Shown in pieces: positions 25,000-33,846 of a DNA stretch of 64,000 bases. The DNA is taken from NCBI RefSeq assembly GCF_900105125.1, contig NZ_LT629750.1, positions 2,046,001 to 2,110,000 on the forward strand. Direction: 5' to 3'. The notes under the pieces were generated by a model, which saw only the letters and a program-made list of their open reading frames with translations, was not told where the DNA came from and made no database searches. The translations under genes were made by a program, and so were the position numbers. The DNA is from Bradyrhizobium canariense. GTDB lineage: Bacteria; Pseudomonadota; Alphaproteobacteria; Rhizobiales; Xanthobacteraceae. Numbering within the stretch: the stretch's first letter is position 1; each line of letters begins with the position of its first letter.

Positions 25000-25935
25000 C
25001 TAGTTTCTTTGCAAGCGCCGCCATGCTGCCGGGCTAAGCCCGACAATCCGGGAGAAGGTCCTGGTGAAATGGCTCTGGTCCGCGAAACCGCACGCCAAAG
25101 CGATCTCTGCCAAGTCGTCGTTCGTCGATTCCAGCATCAACTTCGAAAGCACCAGTCTCCGCTCTATAAACCACCTGTAGGGAGAGGTACCGGTACTCCT
25201 TTTGAACAAACGCGCAAAATGCGGCGGGGAGAGATTACAAAGATTGGCAAGGTCCGCTAACGAGACATTGGACTGTATGTTGGCGGCAAGATATTCCTTC
25301 GCCGTTTTTTCTTGCCATGGGGTCAAGCCTCCACGCAACGAAGCCAACGGCTGTTGAGCGCTGTGTTTTGAGATTAAGTGGGTGCTCGCAGCTAAAAATA
25401 CTTGATCTACGAAAAGGCGGTTGGCCTTTTCTGGCTCTTTGAAGGCCGGCACCAACGCCAAGCCAAGATGTAACAGGGTTTCATCGCGACTCCCATAGTC
25501 GAGCGCATCGCGCAACATATCCATTCCACGATATCCGCCGCCTGGTTGCAACTCTCCCAAAAAAGCTGAGGAGAAAACCAGGTTTAACGAGTAAGTAGGA
25601 TGCTTTGCCGATGACCACGCGTTGCGAAGGTCGTGTAGCCCCGTCGATCCTCTGACGGATCGGGGAATCTGGATGCCTTTCCTGTTCCTGTGCAAAGTGA
25701 ATTCTTTCATTTCCTGAAAAACAATCACTGCCAGGAACCCGTCCAATTGCGGGTTCGGACTCCTGACGCCCTCGCCTCGGCCGTCGCTCCTGTAAAGCAC
25801 CATCATGCTATGGGGATCGGATGCCGCCCCCATCTTGAGCAACGTGAGTTCGTCAGATCTAGGATCGGTCAGGAATTCATTGCCGCTTAGGGAAGCGCGC
25901 TGGATGCGCTTTGGTTCGACCATAATGGTACTCAC
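25000..25935 (-). CDS. AraC-family transcriptional regulator
   Basis: 311 residues from GTG 25935, set by GGGGAG seven to eight bases upstream. The C-terminal double helix-turn-helix begins near residue 205 (AKEYLAANIQSNVSLADLANLC, SPPHFARLFKRSTGTSPYRWFIERR) and ends with the AraC signature DLAEIALACGFADQSHFTRTFSRIVGLSPAAWRR. The N-terminal 200 residues form a ligand or dimerisation domain I do not recognise. It lies upstream of regulator 3 in the same direction. Target unknown. Confidence 0.88.
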   Translation of the reverse strand: MSTIMVEPKRIQRASLSGNEFLTDPRSDELTLLKMGAASDPHSMMVLYRSDGRGEGVRSPNPQLDGFLAVIVFQEMKEFTLHRNRKGIQIPRSVRGSTGLHDLRNAWSSAKHPTYSLNLVFSSAFLGELQPGGGYRGMDMLRDALDYGSRDETLLHLGLALVPAFKEPEKANRLFVDQVFLAASTHLISKHSAQQPLASLRGGLTPWQEKTAKEYLAANIQSNVSLADLANLCNLSPPHFARLFKRSTGTSPYRWFIERRLVLSKLMLESTNDDLAEIALACGFADQSHFTRTFSRIVGLSPAAWRRLQRN

Positions 25936-26047
25936 CGAGTAGCTCCCCTCGACCGCTCCATGACGTCAGAGCGCGGGGAGACCTTACGACCAGGAGACGC
26001 TTCAATGTGCGCTCCAATTTCCTCCAATGTCAACAAACGCTTAAGCC

Positions 26048-26176
26048 TCAGTTCGGCACGATCCAGAGGCGCAAAACAAGCGATGTCATCGCGACTGCGC
26101 CAACGCCGCCGAGCCAAAGCACTCCGAACCATGAGAGGCGCTGCTTCAGGGAATGCTGACTTTGCCGGGAAGCCAT
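26048..26176 (-). CDS. DUF2474 small membrane protein (CydX-like position)
   Basis: 42 residues from ATG 26176; the start overlaps the cydB stop as ATGA, so it is translationally coupled. LKQRLSWFGVLWLGGVGAVAMTSLVLRLWI is a charged start followed by one transmembrane helix, the DUF2474 pattern. Proteins of this family sit directly after cyanide-insensitive bd oxidase genes, where CydX sits in E. coli; a structural or stabilising role in the oxidase is inferred. Confidence 0.8.
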   Translation of the reverse strand: MASRQSQHSLKQRLSWFGVLWLGGVGAVAMTSLVLRLWIVPN

Positions 26177-27186
26177 CAATGAAACCCACTCGCGGTGTTC
26201 ACTTTTCCGCGGAAAACCCAATAGGCCCATGCCGTATAGCCGAGAATGAGCGGGATCAGCACGGCCACTCCGAACAGCATGAATAGCTGGCTCTTCTCCG
26301 GAGAGGCTGCCTGCCAGATCGTAATGCTCTGCGGCACGATGTAGGGATACAAACTGATGCCGAGGCCGGCATATGATAGCGCGAACAGCATTAGCGACAG
26401 TGAGAAAGGCTGATAATCGTATTTTTTGGCGAGACTTCGTAGCAGCAGAGCGCTGACGCCCGCAACAGCAATCGGTACCGGCGCAGTCAGGATGATGTTC
26501 GGCCAGGCGAACCAGCGCTGGGTGTACTGCACGTGAAGAAAGGGTGTCACGATGCTGACCGCGCCCATCGCCCCTAGCATCGCGATCAGAAATATCCAGC
26601 TCAAATGATAGGCGCGCTCGCGCAATTCGCCTTCGGTCTTCATCACAAGCCAGGTCGCACCTAACAGCGCATAGCCGATCACAAGCGCGACGCCGGTCAA
26701 AATGCTAAATGGCGTCAGCCAGTCCCACCAGCCGCCGGCATAGTGGCGTCCTTCGACATGCACGCCCTGCAAGATCGCGCCGAGCGCCACGCCTTGCGCC
26801 AGCGCCGCCACGAGCGATCCGCCGGCGAAGGCGATGTCCCAGAGATTACGCTCGCGTCGCGTGCGCCAGCGGAATTCAAAGGCAACGCCACGGAATACCA
26901 ATCCAAGCAGCATCGCGATGACAGGCGTGTACAGCGCCGGCATCAGCACCGCATAGGCGAGAGGAAACGCGGCCATCATGCCGCCGCCACCGAGCACCAG
27001 CCAGGTTTCATTGCCATCCCACACCGGCGCCACGCTATTCATTATGACGTCGCGATCGGCCTTCGCGGGGAACAGCGGAAACAGTATGCCAAGGCCAAGA
27101 TCGAAGCCATCCATCACGATATAAACGAAAACGGCGAAAGCGATGATGAACGCCCAAACTGTCGCGAGGTCGACCGAAACGCTCAT
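26176..27186 (-). CDS. cydB: Cytochrome bd-type quinol oxidase subunit II (CioB-like)
   Basis: 336 residues from ATG 27186; the open frame extends far upstream through cydA in another frame, which is not coding. MSVSVDLATVWAFIIAFAVFVYIVMDGFDLGLGILFPLF is the classical CydB TM1 with the GFDLG motif. WDGNETWLVLGGGGMMAAFP and RGVAFEFRWR are further signatures. About eight transmembrane helices. It pairs with CydA in the inner membrane and reduces O2 with quinol without pumping protons. Both ends overlap neighbours by ATGA, showing tight coupling with cydA and the DUF2474 gene. Confidence 0.93.
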   Translation of the reverse strand: MSVSVDLATVWAFIIAFAVFVYIVMDGFDLGLGILFPLFPAKADRDVIMNSVAPVWDGNETWLVLGGGGMMAAFPLAYAVLMPALYTPVIAMLLGLVFRGVAFEFRWRTRRERNLWDIAFAGGSLVAALAQGVALGAILQGVHVEGRHYAGGWWDWLTPFSILTGVALVIGYALLGATWLVMKTEGELRERAYHLSWIFLIAMLGAMGAVSIVTPFLHVQYTQRWFAWPNIILTAPVPIAVAGVSALLLRSLAKKYDYQPFSLSLMLFALSYAGLGISLYPYIVPQSITIWQAASPEKSQLFMLFGVAVLIPLILGYTAWAYWVFRGKVNTASGFH

Positions 27187-28592
27187 ATCGCTGCCCCTTC
27201 GGCTGCAACCCCGGCGGCGGGCGTAATGCCGGCGGCCCGGATGGGGATATCGCTGCGCGGCCCTTGTTCGCTCGGATGCGGGGGCAAAGCCATCAGGCGC
27301 AATATGTAGATTGCGCCTGCAATGAAGAGCGCGAAGTACGCGACAACAAAGGCGATCAGAGATGAGGCGACGGCAGGAGTCGCCAGCGGCGAGACGGATT
27401 CTACCGTCCGCAGCAATCCAAAGACGGTGAAGGGCTGACGCCCGGTCTCGGTCGTGATCCAGCCAGCCAGCACGGCGATGAAGCCCGCCGGGCCCATCGC
27501 TATCGCGATCAGGTGGAACAGACGCGACTGGTAGAGGTCTCCGCGCCAACGGACGAACAGACTGAGCAGGCCCAGGCCCGCGATCAGACATCCCATACCG
27601 ACCATGATCCGGAACGACCAGAATGTAATGGGGACCGGCGGCCAGTCCTTTCTTGGCACGGTGTCGAGGCCAGCAAGCGGCGCGTTCGGCGAATGCTTCA
27701 AGATCAGCGAGGACATCTTTGGGACTTCGATCGCGTACTTCACTTTGGCCTCGGCCTGATCGGGCAGACCGAACAGGATCAGCGGCGCGCCGTTCGGGTG
27801 GCTCTGGTAATGGCCTTCCATCGCCATCACCTTGGCTGGTTGATACTTCAGAGTATTGAGCCCGTGCTGGTCGCCGGCGAGCATCTGAATCGGTGCGACC
27901 AGGCTCACCATCCACATTGCCATCGAGAACATCATGCGCGGACCGGCAAGATGCCGGTCGCGCAGCAGGTGATAGGCACCTACCGCGCCGACCACCAAAG
28001 CCGTGGTCAGATAGGCCGCCAATACCATGTGGACGAGACGGTAAGGGAATGACGGGTTGAAGATCACTTCCCACCAGTTGGCGGCGACGAATTGACCCTC
28101 GGGATTGATCGCGTAGCCGGCTGGCGTCTGCATCCAGGAATTGGCCGACAGAATCCAGAACGTTGAAATCAAGGTGCCGGTCGCGACCATCAAGGTCGCC
28201 AAGAAATGCAGTCGATGACCCACGCGTTTCAGGCCGAATAGCATCACCCCGAGGAACCCGGCTTCCAGAAAAAAGGCGGTGAGCACTTCGTAGGCCATCA
28301 TCGGGCCGATGATGGGTCCGGTCTTATCGGCAAACGCCGACCAGTTGGTGCCGAACTGGTAGGACATCACGATGCCGGACACCACGCCCATGCCAAAGGC
28401 GACCGCGAAGATCTTGAGCCAGTAATTGAACAGGTTGATGAACACTTCGCGCTTGGTCCAGAGCCAGAGCGCCTCAAGGACTGCAAGATAGCTGGCGAGG
28501 CCGATGGAGAAAGAAGGAAATATGATGTGGAACGACATCGTGAAGGCAAACTGCATCCGAGCCAAGACTATGGCGTCCAAACCGTCAAACAT
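27183..28592 (-). CDS. cydA: Cytochrome bd-type quinol oxidase subunit I (cyanide-insensitive, CioA-like)
   Basis: 469 residues. ARMQFAFTMSFHIIFPSFSIGLA contains His22, the expected haem ligand of TM1. SYQFGTNW, FLEAGFLGVMLFG, GYAINPEGQF, MLAGDQHG, and WITTETGRQPFTVFG are bd family blocks. At about 470 residues with a short periplasmic Q loop it fits the CioA branch, which is resistant to cyanide and used at low oxygen or under respiratory stress. It lies 22 bases downstream of ndh and is coupled to cydB, so NADH-quinone-oxygen transfer is encoded in one operon. Confidence 0.93.
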   Translation of the reverse strand: MFDGLDAIVLARMQFAFTMSFHIIFPSFSIGLASYLAVLEALWLWTKREVFINLFNYWLKIFAVAFGMGVVSGIVMSYQFGTNWSAFADKTGPIIGPMMAYEVLTAFFLEAGFLGVMLFGLKRVGHRLHFLATLMVATGTLISTFWILSANSWMQTPAGYAINPEGQFVAANWWEVIFNPSFPYRLVHMVLAAYLTTALVVGAVGAYHLLRDRHLAGPRMMFSMAMWMVSLVAPIQMLAGDQHGLNTLKYQPAKVMAMEGHYQSHPNGAPLILFGLPDQAEAKVKYAIEVPKMSSLILKHSPNAPLAGLDTVPRKDWPPVPITFWSFRIMVGMGCLIAGLGLLSLFVRWRGDLYQSRLFHLIAIAMGPAGFIAVLAGWITTETGRQPFTVFGLLRTVESVSPLATPAVASSLIAFVVAYFALFIAGAIYILRLMALPPHPSEQGPRSDIPIRAAGITPAAGVAAEGAAI

Positions 28593-28614
28593 CGCGCTAC
28601 CCCTGCTCCGTATA

Positions 28615-29946
28615 CTAATTTGCTGGATGCTGGGCTTCAGACATCAGCCGTGAGCTGCGCTGCCCGGTAAAGTAGGACCATAGCCATTGAATGCGAACCC
28701 TCATGCGGTTTTGCCGCTGAGGGAGAGCAACCATGTGAACGAATGCCCAAGCGAGCCAGGCCAAGAACCCGCTCATGCGAATGTGGCCGGTCTCCAGGAT
28801 TGCGAAATTCTTGCCGATCACTGCCATGCTTCCCTTATCGGAATAACGAAACGGAGCAGGCGCCGACCGTCCCTTGATTTCGGCAGCGATATATCGTGCG
28901 ACGTACCGGCCTTGCTGGATCGCGGCCTGAGCGACTCCCGGCACCGGACGGCCGTCCTGGATCACCGAAGAGGAATCCCCGATAACGAAAACCCCGTCAG
29001 CACCCGCGAGGTTCATGAACCCTCCGACGCATGCCCTTCCGGCGCGGTCGGTCTCACCGCCAAGCAACTTGACGATAGGAGAAGGCGCAATGCCTGCCGT
29101 CCAAAACACCGTTGCGCTCTTGATCAACCGCCCGGCAACCGTCACGCCCTGCTCATTCACCTTTTCCACGATTGCGTTTGTCATTACCTTCACGCCAAGC
29201 CGACCGAGCCTCGTGGCCGCTTTCTTCGATAGTGATTCAGCGTAGCTCGGCAGTACGCGCTTGCCTCCCTCGATCAACAGAATTGAGGTCTGCGCCGGAT
29301 CAATCTTCCGGAAGTTGGATCGGAGGGTCACGGTAGCCAGTTGCGCCATGGACGCCGCCAATTCCACGCCCGATGGCCCGGCGCCGACCAGAACGAACGT
29401 CATTTGCCGCGCGCGCTCGTCAGCGTCGTCGGTCGTTTCCGCCATTTCGTAGGCCCTGAGCAGTCTTGTACGAATGAGTTCGGCATCGGCGATGGTCTTG
29501 AGCGTGGGCGCGTACCGGGCGAATTCGTCATGGCCGAAATAGCTCGGCTGCACTCCGGTTGCGACCACCAGATAATCGAAGGATATCTTTTTCAGGCTCG
29601 CATTATGGTAATCGACTTCTATGGTGCGGGTCACGACATCGACAGCCTTGACCTCCGCCCACCTCACCGAGAGGTTTTTCTGCTTCCTCGTCAACTGCCG
29701 TATCGGCGCGGCGATTTCGGAAGAAGCGAGTACTGCCGTCGCAACCTGGTACAAGAGCGGCTGAAAGATATGGTGGTTTCGTCGATCGATCAGGACGATC
29801 TCTGCATCGCATTTCCGAAGCGCTTGTGCCGCGGCAAGGCCCGCAAAGCCGGCTCCGACAATCACAATCCGCTTCTTCGTGCCTTGGGGCACGACGGGTA
29901 CAGGAATCAGTTCTCGTTCGCGCGCCAGTTCCATTGTTTCGCTCAT
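28615..29946 (-). CDS. ndh: Type II NADH:quinone oxidoreductase (NDH-2)
   Basis: 443 residues from ATG 29946 with AAAGGTG upstream. Two Rossmann motifs, IVIVGAGFAGLAAAQAL (FAD, near 26-42) and FVLVGAGPSGVELAASM (NADH, near 182), plus HIFQPLLYQVATAVLASSEIA and WTAGIAPSP identify NDH-2. The C-terminal GFLAWLAWAFVHM is the membrane-attaching amphipathic segment. It passes electrons from NADH to quinone without pumping. With the downstream cydAB it forms a fully non-pumping respiratory chain suited to redox balancing or to inhibitors of the main chain. Confidence 0.92.
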   Translation of the reverse strand: MSETMELARERELIPVPVVPQGTKKRIVIVGAGFAGLAAAQALRKCDAEIVLIDRRNHHIFQPLLYQVATAVLASSEIAAPIRQLTRKQKNLSVRWAEVKAVDVVTRTIEVDYHNASLKKISFDYLVVATGVQPSYFGHDEFARYAPTLKTIADAELIRTRLLRAYEMAETTDDADERARQMTFVLVGAGPSGVELAASMAQLATVTLRSNFRKIDPAQTSILLIEGGKRVLPSYAESLSKKAATRLGRLGVKVMTNAIVEKVNEQGVTVAGRLIKSATVFWTAGIAPSPIVKLLGGETDRAGRACVGGFMNLAGADGVFVIGDSSSVIQDGRPVPGVAQAAIQQGRYVARYIAAEIKGRSAPAPFRYSDKGSMAVIGKNFAILETGHIRMSGFLAWLAWAFVHMVALPQRQNRMRVRIQWLWSYFTGQRSSRLMSEAQHPAN

Positions 29947-30016
29947 GTTTCACCTTTTGAAAACGTAGCGGAATGACGAGCCGCCTGCGCAGCGGGGTCA
30001 CAACCCCGGCGCCAGG

Positions 30017-30991
30017 TCAGCCAATGCGGGCCACTTTTTCCGGCATAATCGACGGTGTCTCGAATTTGGCACGGAGCTCGAGAAGTCCGAGCAAGATCTC
30101 GTCACGTTGCGCGTTCATTTCATCGATGGAACGCGATCCGACTTCCGCGTGAAGCCCGTCGATGAGTTTCTGACGGGTCTCCGGCGTCAATTCCACCGAC
30201 CCCAGAACCTTCCACCAGGCTGTCAGCGGACCCGTGAACTGATCGAAAAAATGCTCGATGCCGCCCTGCCCGCCGCCAAGATGGTTGAGCAAGACTTGCC
30301 CCATGACGCCCCAGCGCAGGCCGGGTCCCCAACACACCGCCGTATCGATGTCGGCAACGCTGACGACCCCTTCGGCAACAAGGTAATAGACTTCCCTTCC
30401 CAAGGCCGCCTGCAGGCGATTGGCGACATGTCCGGGCAGCTCCTTGTGAAGGCGAATCGTCCGCTTGCCCAATGAGGTATAGAATTCGGCAGCGCGCTGA
30501 ATCGTGTCTTCCGACGTCTTTGCTCCGCCGACAATCTCGACCAACGGGATCAGGTGAGGCGGATTGAATGGATGGCCGATAACGCATCGCTCGGGATGGG
30601 TCACAGCGCCCAACTGGATCTCGCTCATGGTGAGTCCAGATGAGCTGGATGCCACGATCACGTCAGCCGGCAGCAAATAGTCGAGTTCGCCATACAGCTT
30701 CCGCTTGAACTCGATCCGCTCGGGTCCATTCTCCTGGACAAAGTCCGCGTCTCTTATGGCTGTCGGCAGATCAGCCACAAACTTGAGATTTGTTTGCGAT
30801 GCGCCGGGCGCGAGTCCCAATCTCGTTAAAGCTGGCCACGCTTCTTGAATAAACCTTCTCAATGACGCTTCCGCGTTCGGCGCGACATCCGTCGCAACTA
30901 CCTCCAGACCCTTTGCCAGGAAAAGGGCTGCCCAGCTCGCACCGATAACGCCGGTGCCGATGATCGCCACGCGATTGATGATTCGTGTCAT
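30017..30991 (-). CDS. 3-hydroxyacyl-CoA dehydrogenase / L-carnitine dehydrogenase-like enzyme
   Basis: 324 residues from ATG 30991 (MTRIINRVAIIGTGVIG); the longer frame upstream has no homology. The NAD-binding motif GTGVIGASWAALFLAKG, the block QENGPERIEFKRKLYGELD, ASSSSGLTMSEIQ and the catalytic segment HPERCVIGHPFNPPHLIPLVEIVGG are those of the short HCDH family with carnitine dehydrogenase (LcdH) and lambda-crystallin. It would oxidise a beta-hydroxy substrate with NAD. It ends 70 bases before ndh, so it may feed NADH into that branch, an inference from location. Confidence 0.85.
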   Translation of the reverse strand: MTRIINRVAIIGTGVIGASWAALFLAKGLEVVATDVAPNAEASLRRFIQEAWPALTRLGLAPGASQTNLKFVADLPTAIRDADFVQENGPERIEFKRKLYGELDYLLPADVIVASSSSGLTMSEIQLGAVTHPERCVIGHPFNPPHLIPLVEIVGGAKTSEDTIQRAAEFYTSLGKRTIRLHKELPGHVANRLQAALGREVYYLVAEGVVSVADIDTAVCWGPGLRWGVMGQVLLNHLGGGQGGIEHFFDQFTGPLTAWWKVLGSVELTPETRQKLIDGLHAEVGSRSIDEMNAQRDEILLGLLELRAKFETPSIMPEKVARIG

Positions 30992-31468
30992 TGCAACGTC
31001 CTGTGTTTCCGATGTTGAATTGACCGTTGTTACGACGCAGCTTCGAACGGATCGAGTGAAGCGGACCAAATCCCGGCAAATTCTTGCGAATGGAGACGCC
31101 GCCTTGCGCATCGGCGACTGACCGACGGAATCGATCGAGGCTTTTCAACGATCCAAGACCGCAATGCGCTCGGCGAGCGCTGCGGCGGCAGAACGAAAGG
31201 GACCATAAGGAATGGGCTCACCAGGAAACCGCGCAGCGTTTCGACTTGAAGCTGATTGGGCCCTATTTGCGAACGTTCAGCCTGTCGAAGCCTTCCGCAT
31301 CGGTGGCTACCCCTTGTATTCGAAGTGGCTTTTCCCGCATCGACAACCACCCGCATGTCGACGCGAAACGCCTCAAGAACTGCGTTCCGCTTGCTATCGT
31401 TCGCGAGGATGATAGCCAGCAATCAGTCACCGGCTGCCGGTCGAGCCTCGTCGAGCGGCATGGACGGC
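30992..31468. other. Intergenic stretch, no gene supported
   Basis: About 477 bases between the YWTD gene stop and the dehydrogenase start. Open frames up to 140 codons exist on both strands but overlap and have no recognisable content, so I assign none. The dehydrogenase promoter should lie near its left end. Confidence 0.4.
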
Positions 31469-32398
31469 CTAAAGGCTCGTGGGAAGGTCCGCATACGCGA
31501 TGCCAGTGAGGTTGCCCTCAGCAGCCAGCAACATCTTCCTGTTCGATCCATCCAGGTTCGCGCTGTACACGGAACCGCCAAGATCGGTCAGGAACATTCG
31601 ACCACCCCTGATATCCAGCGAAAGACCAATCGCTTCCATCAGATGGGTAAAGACGATCTCCGGATCCTTGCGGTCCCCCGGCTCCGCATCCATGGGCGCG
31701 CGGTTCACGGTGTTACCGCGCGGAGGATCGCCCCGGTCCGTCCAATAGATCATTCGGTTGGTCAGATCGAGATCGAGGTCGATGGGTTCAGGCAGGTCCT
31801 GAAACAGGAGCTCAATGTCCGTGCGGTTTGCCGGATCCTGGCCTTGCGGGATTTCCAGATCCGCCCGAAAGATGCGGCCCTCACCAGCATTATCATCGCC
31901 TTTCTGGGTCCAATAGATCTTCTTGCCTTCGACATCGAGAGCGATTCCCACACACCATTTCTTGGCATCACGGCGATCGAGATCGCCGTAGCCGGTTTGG
32001 ACCAGTGTCTCGATATTGGACCCATCCAGATTGGAACGCATGATCCGCATGCCTTCGCGATCTGACCAGTAGAGCCTTCCGTTTGCCTTATCGAGCTGTA
32101 GTTGCTTTGGTGTGAAAGTGCCGCCCAAAGGGACGATAGTTGTGAGATTGCCGCCGTCGAGATCGGCTCGTTCGATATTGCCGTCGTTCGCGTTGGGATT
32201 GCCCATATTGGTCCAATAGACGTGGCCGGCCGCGACGTCGACGACGACACCATCCGGATGTCGTCGACCTTCGCTTACGATGGTTTTCAGATCAGAGCCG
32301 TCTGGATTCAGCGAGAGCACCCGGCCACCGCTTAGATCCAAAACGAACAAACGACCCGAAGTTACATTCGACGCTGGCCTGACAACTGCTCCCTGCAT
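31469..32398 (-). CDS. YWTD (LDL-receptor class B repeat) beta-propeller protein
   Basis: 309 residues from ATG 32398, with CAGGAGATCTCC upstream. Six-fold repeats carry the YWTD-type signature: VYWTNMG, LYWSDREG, IYWTQKGD, IYWTDRGD and MFLTDLG, each about 45-60 residues apart, with NLDGSN-type turns. This is the six-bladed propeller best known from animal LDL receptors and also found in bacteria. There is no signal peptide, so it is probably cytoplasmic. The function is unknown; lactonase-like or binding roles are possible. A single gene unit in element B. Confidence 0.85.
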   Translation of the reverse strand: MQGAVVRPASNVTSGRLFVLDLSGGRVLSLNPDGSDLKTIVSEGRRHPDGVVVDVAAGHVYWTNMGNPNANDGNIERADLDGGNLTTIVPLGGTFTPKQLQLDKANGRLYWSDREGMRIMRSNLDGSNIETLVQTGYGDLDRRDAKKWCVGIALDVEGKKIYWTQKGDDNAGEGRIFRADLEIPQGQDPANRTDIELLFQDLPEPIDLDLDLTNRMIYWTDRGDPPRGNTVNRAPMDAEPGDRKDPEIVFTHLMEAIGLSLDIRGGRMFLTDLGGSVYSANLDGSNRKMLLAAEGNLTGIAYADLPTSL

Positions 32399-32673
32399 GG
32401 AGATCTCCTGTTTGATGCGTTCGAGAATACCGGGTTGCGACTATCCCAATGGCACTGCCATCAATCGGCGATCGCTGCGGGTATTGATGCTCGACGCACG
32501 CCCGAAGGTCGAATAAATCTGGCCAAAGCGTCCCAAATCCTTGCGAAACAGACCCTCTTCGCTTGTTGCGCATCATCTTGACACCAGCATTCGTGCCGGC
32601 GTCCGCGGCTCTGCTATGCAGGGGTAAACGAGCTACACTTGCGCTGTAGCGACGACCAAGGAAACGCTGACCG

Positions 32674-33846
32674 TCAGACTGCCTGTATCGTCGTCGTGGT
32701 CTTTACGACCAACGCCGGGTCACGCGGGACCAACAGAAGCGCAACCAGGTTATAGAAGATAGCAAGCACCCAAAGGGTGAGGAATTCGGAAGTGACCGCC
32801 GAAAATGGCGCGCCGAGCTGGGACAATTTCACAAAGCCGTCGATGGCGGACGTGCTCGGCACGACATGGGATACCAGCTTGATAACGGGCGGTATTGCTT
32901 CCCTTGGCCAGGAGAAGCCGGCCACCATGAACAGGGGAAGACCGGCTGCGCCCAGAATGAGCTGCACCCGAACCGACTTTCGAAAAATCCCGGCGACGAC
33001 GAAACCGAGACCGGCGACCGAAAGCACGAACGGAATCGCGAAAATGAGAATGGGTCCGATGCCGCCAAGTCGCGGCAGCCCATACATATAGGGCAGCACG
33101 ATGAGATACAGCGGCAGCGCCACAGCCTGGATCGCGAGGTAGGCCAGCAGTTTGCCCAGGATGGTCGCGAGCGGAGTCTGTCTTTCGCGGCCTGCGCCGG
33201 TCGAATTCAGGTCAGGCAAGGTACTCAGCAGCCCGACCCCCATCAGAAGTATCTGCTGCAGGAGCAACACGAAGGCCCCCGGAAGGACATAGGTCGCATA
33301 GCCGCCTTCCGGATTGAACAACGGCACCGCGGTCAAGGGCATGGGACTGGATGCGGCGACCGCAATCGCTGGGTCAACGCCGATGGCGACCAGGCGGGCG
33401 GTCTCAACTTCGGCACCCATGGTTTGCGCAACCGCGGATACCGCACCGGCCACGCGCTGGTAAATCAGGAAGTAGCTTGCGTCTGCGTACAGCGCGACCG
33501 GCGATGGACGGCCATGCAGAAGCTCGCGCTCGAAATATTGCGGGATCACCAGGATCCCGTTGGCGCGACGCGCGTAGACCACCCACTCCGCGCTCGCGAG
33601 ATCCGGCATCATCTCCACAACGGCGACGTCTGACGTGGCATCGACACGGCGGGCAAAGTCGCGGCTGGCCTGGGTGCCATCGCGGTCGACGATCACGACC
33701 GGAACGTTCCGCAGGGCCTCGTTCAGGTAGGGCTGCGGATAATAGACTGCATAGATCGCAACCCCCATGATCAACACCGCAAAAACCGGCTTGACCGTGA
33801 AGATGCGGTGGAACTCGTTCCGGAATGCTTGGAGGATACCGGTCAT
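32674..33846 (-). CDS. ABC-2 type export permease (YhhJ/YbhR-like), distal
   Basis: 390 residues from ATG 33846, coupled to the upstream permease by an ATGA overlap. An N-terminal transmembrane helix (VFAVLIMGVAIYAVYYP), a large periplasmic domain (VVIVDRDGTQASRDFARRVD ... FERELLHGRPSPVALYADAS) and five C-terminal helices with the ABC-2 block LLQQILLMGVGLLSTL match the family. Together with the other permease and HlyD protein it would form a drug or lipid exporter in the inner membrane. No ATP-binding subunit is encoded alongside. Confidence 0.85.
   Translation of the reverse strand: MTGILQAFRNEFHRIFTVKPVFAVLIMGVAIYAVYYPQPYLNEALRNVPVVIVDRDGTQASRDFARRVDATSDVAVVEMMPDLASAEWVVYARRANGILVIPQYFERELLHGRPSPVALYADASYFLIYQRVAGAVSAVAQTMGAEVETARLVAIGVDPAIAVAASSPMPLTAVPLFNPEGGYATYVLPGAFVLLLQQILLMGVGLLSTLPDLNSTGAGRERQTPLATILGKLLAYLAIQAVALPLYLIVLPYMYGLPRLGGIGPILIFAIPFVLSVAGLGFVVAGIFRKSVRVQLILGAAGLPLFMVAGFSWPREAIPPVIKLVSHVVPSTSAIDGFVKLSQLGAPFSAVTSEFLTLWVLAIFYNLVALLLVPRDPALVVKTTTTIQAV

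Noticed and set aside
25932..26189. 85-codon minus-strand frame overlapping the DUF2474 gene
   Set aside because: It is another frame of the DUF2474 gene, which has the expected helix and coupling to cydB.
27187..28074. N-terminal extension that would make CydB 632 residues long
   Set aside because: The extension overlaps cydA in another frame and has no homology; CydB starts at 27186 with an ATGA overlap.
31030..31422. 130-codon minus-strand frame between the YWTD and dehydrogenase genes
   Set aside because: No recognisable family and competing frames on the other strand; left unassigned.
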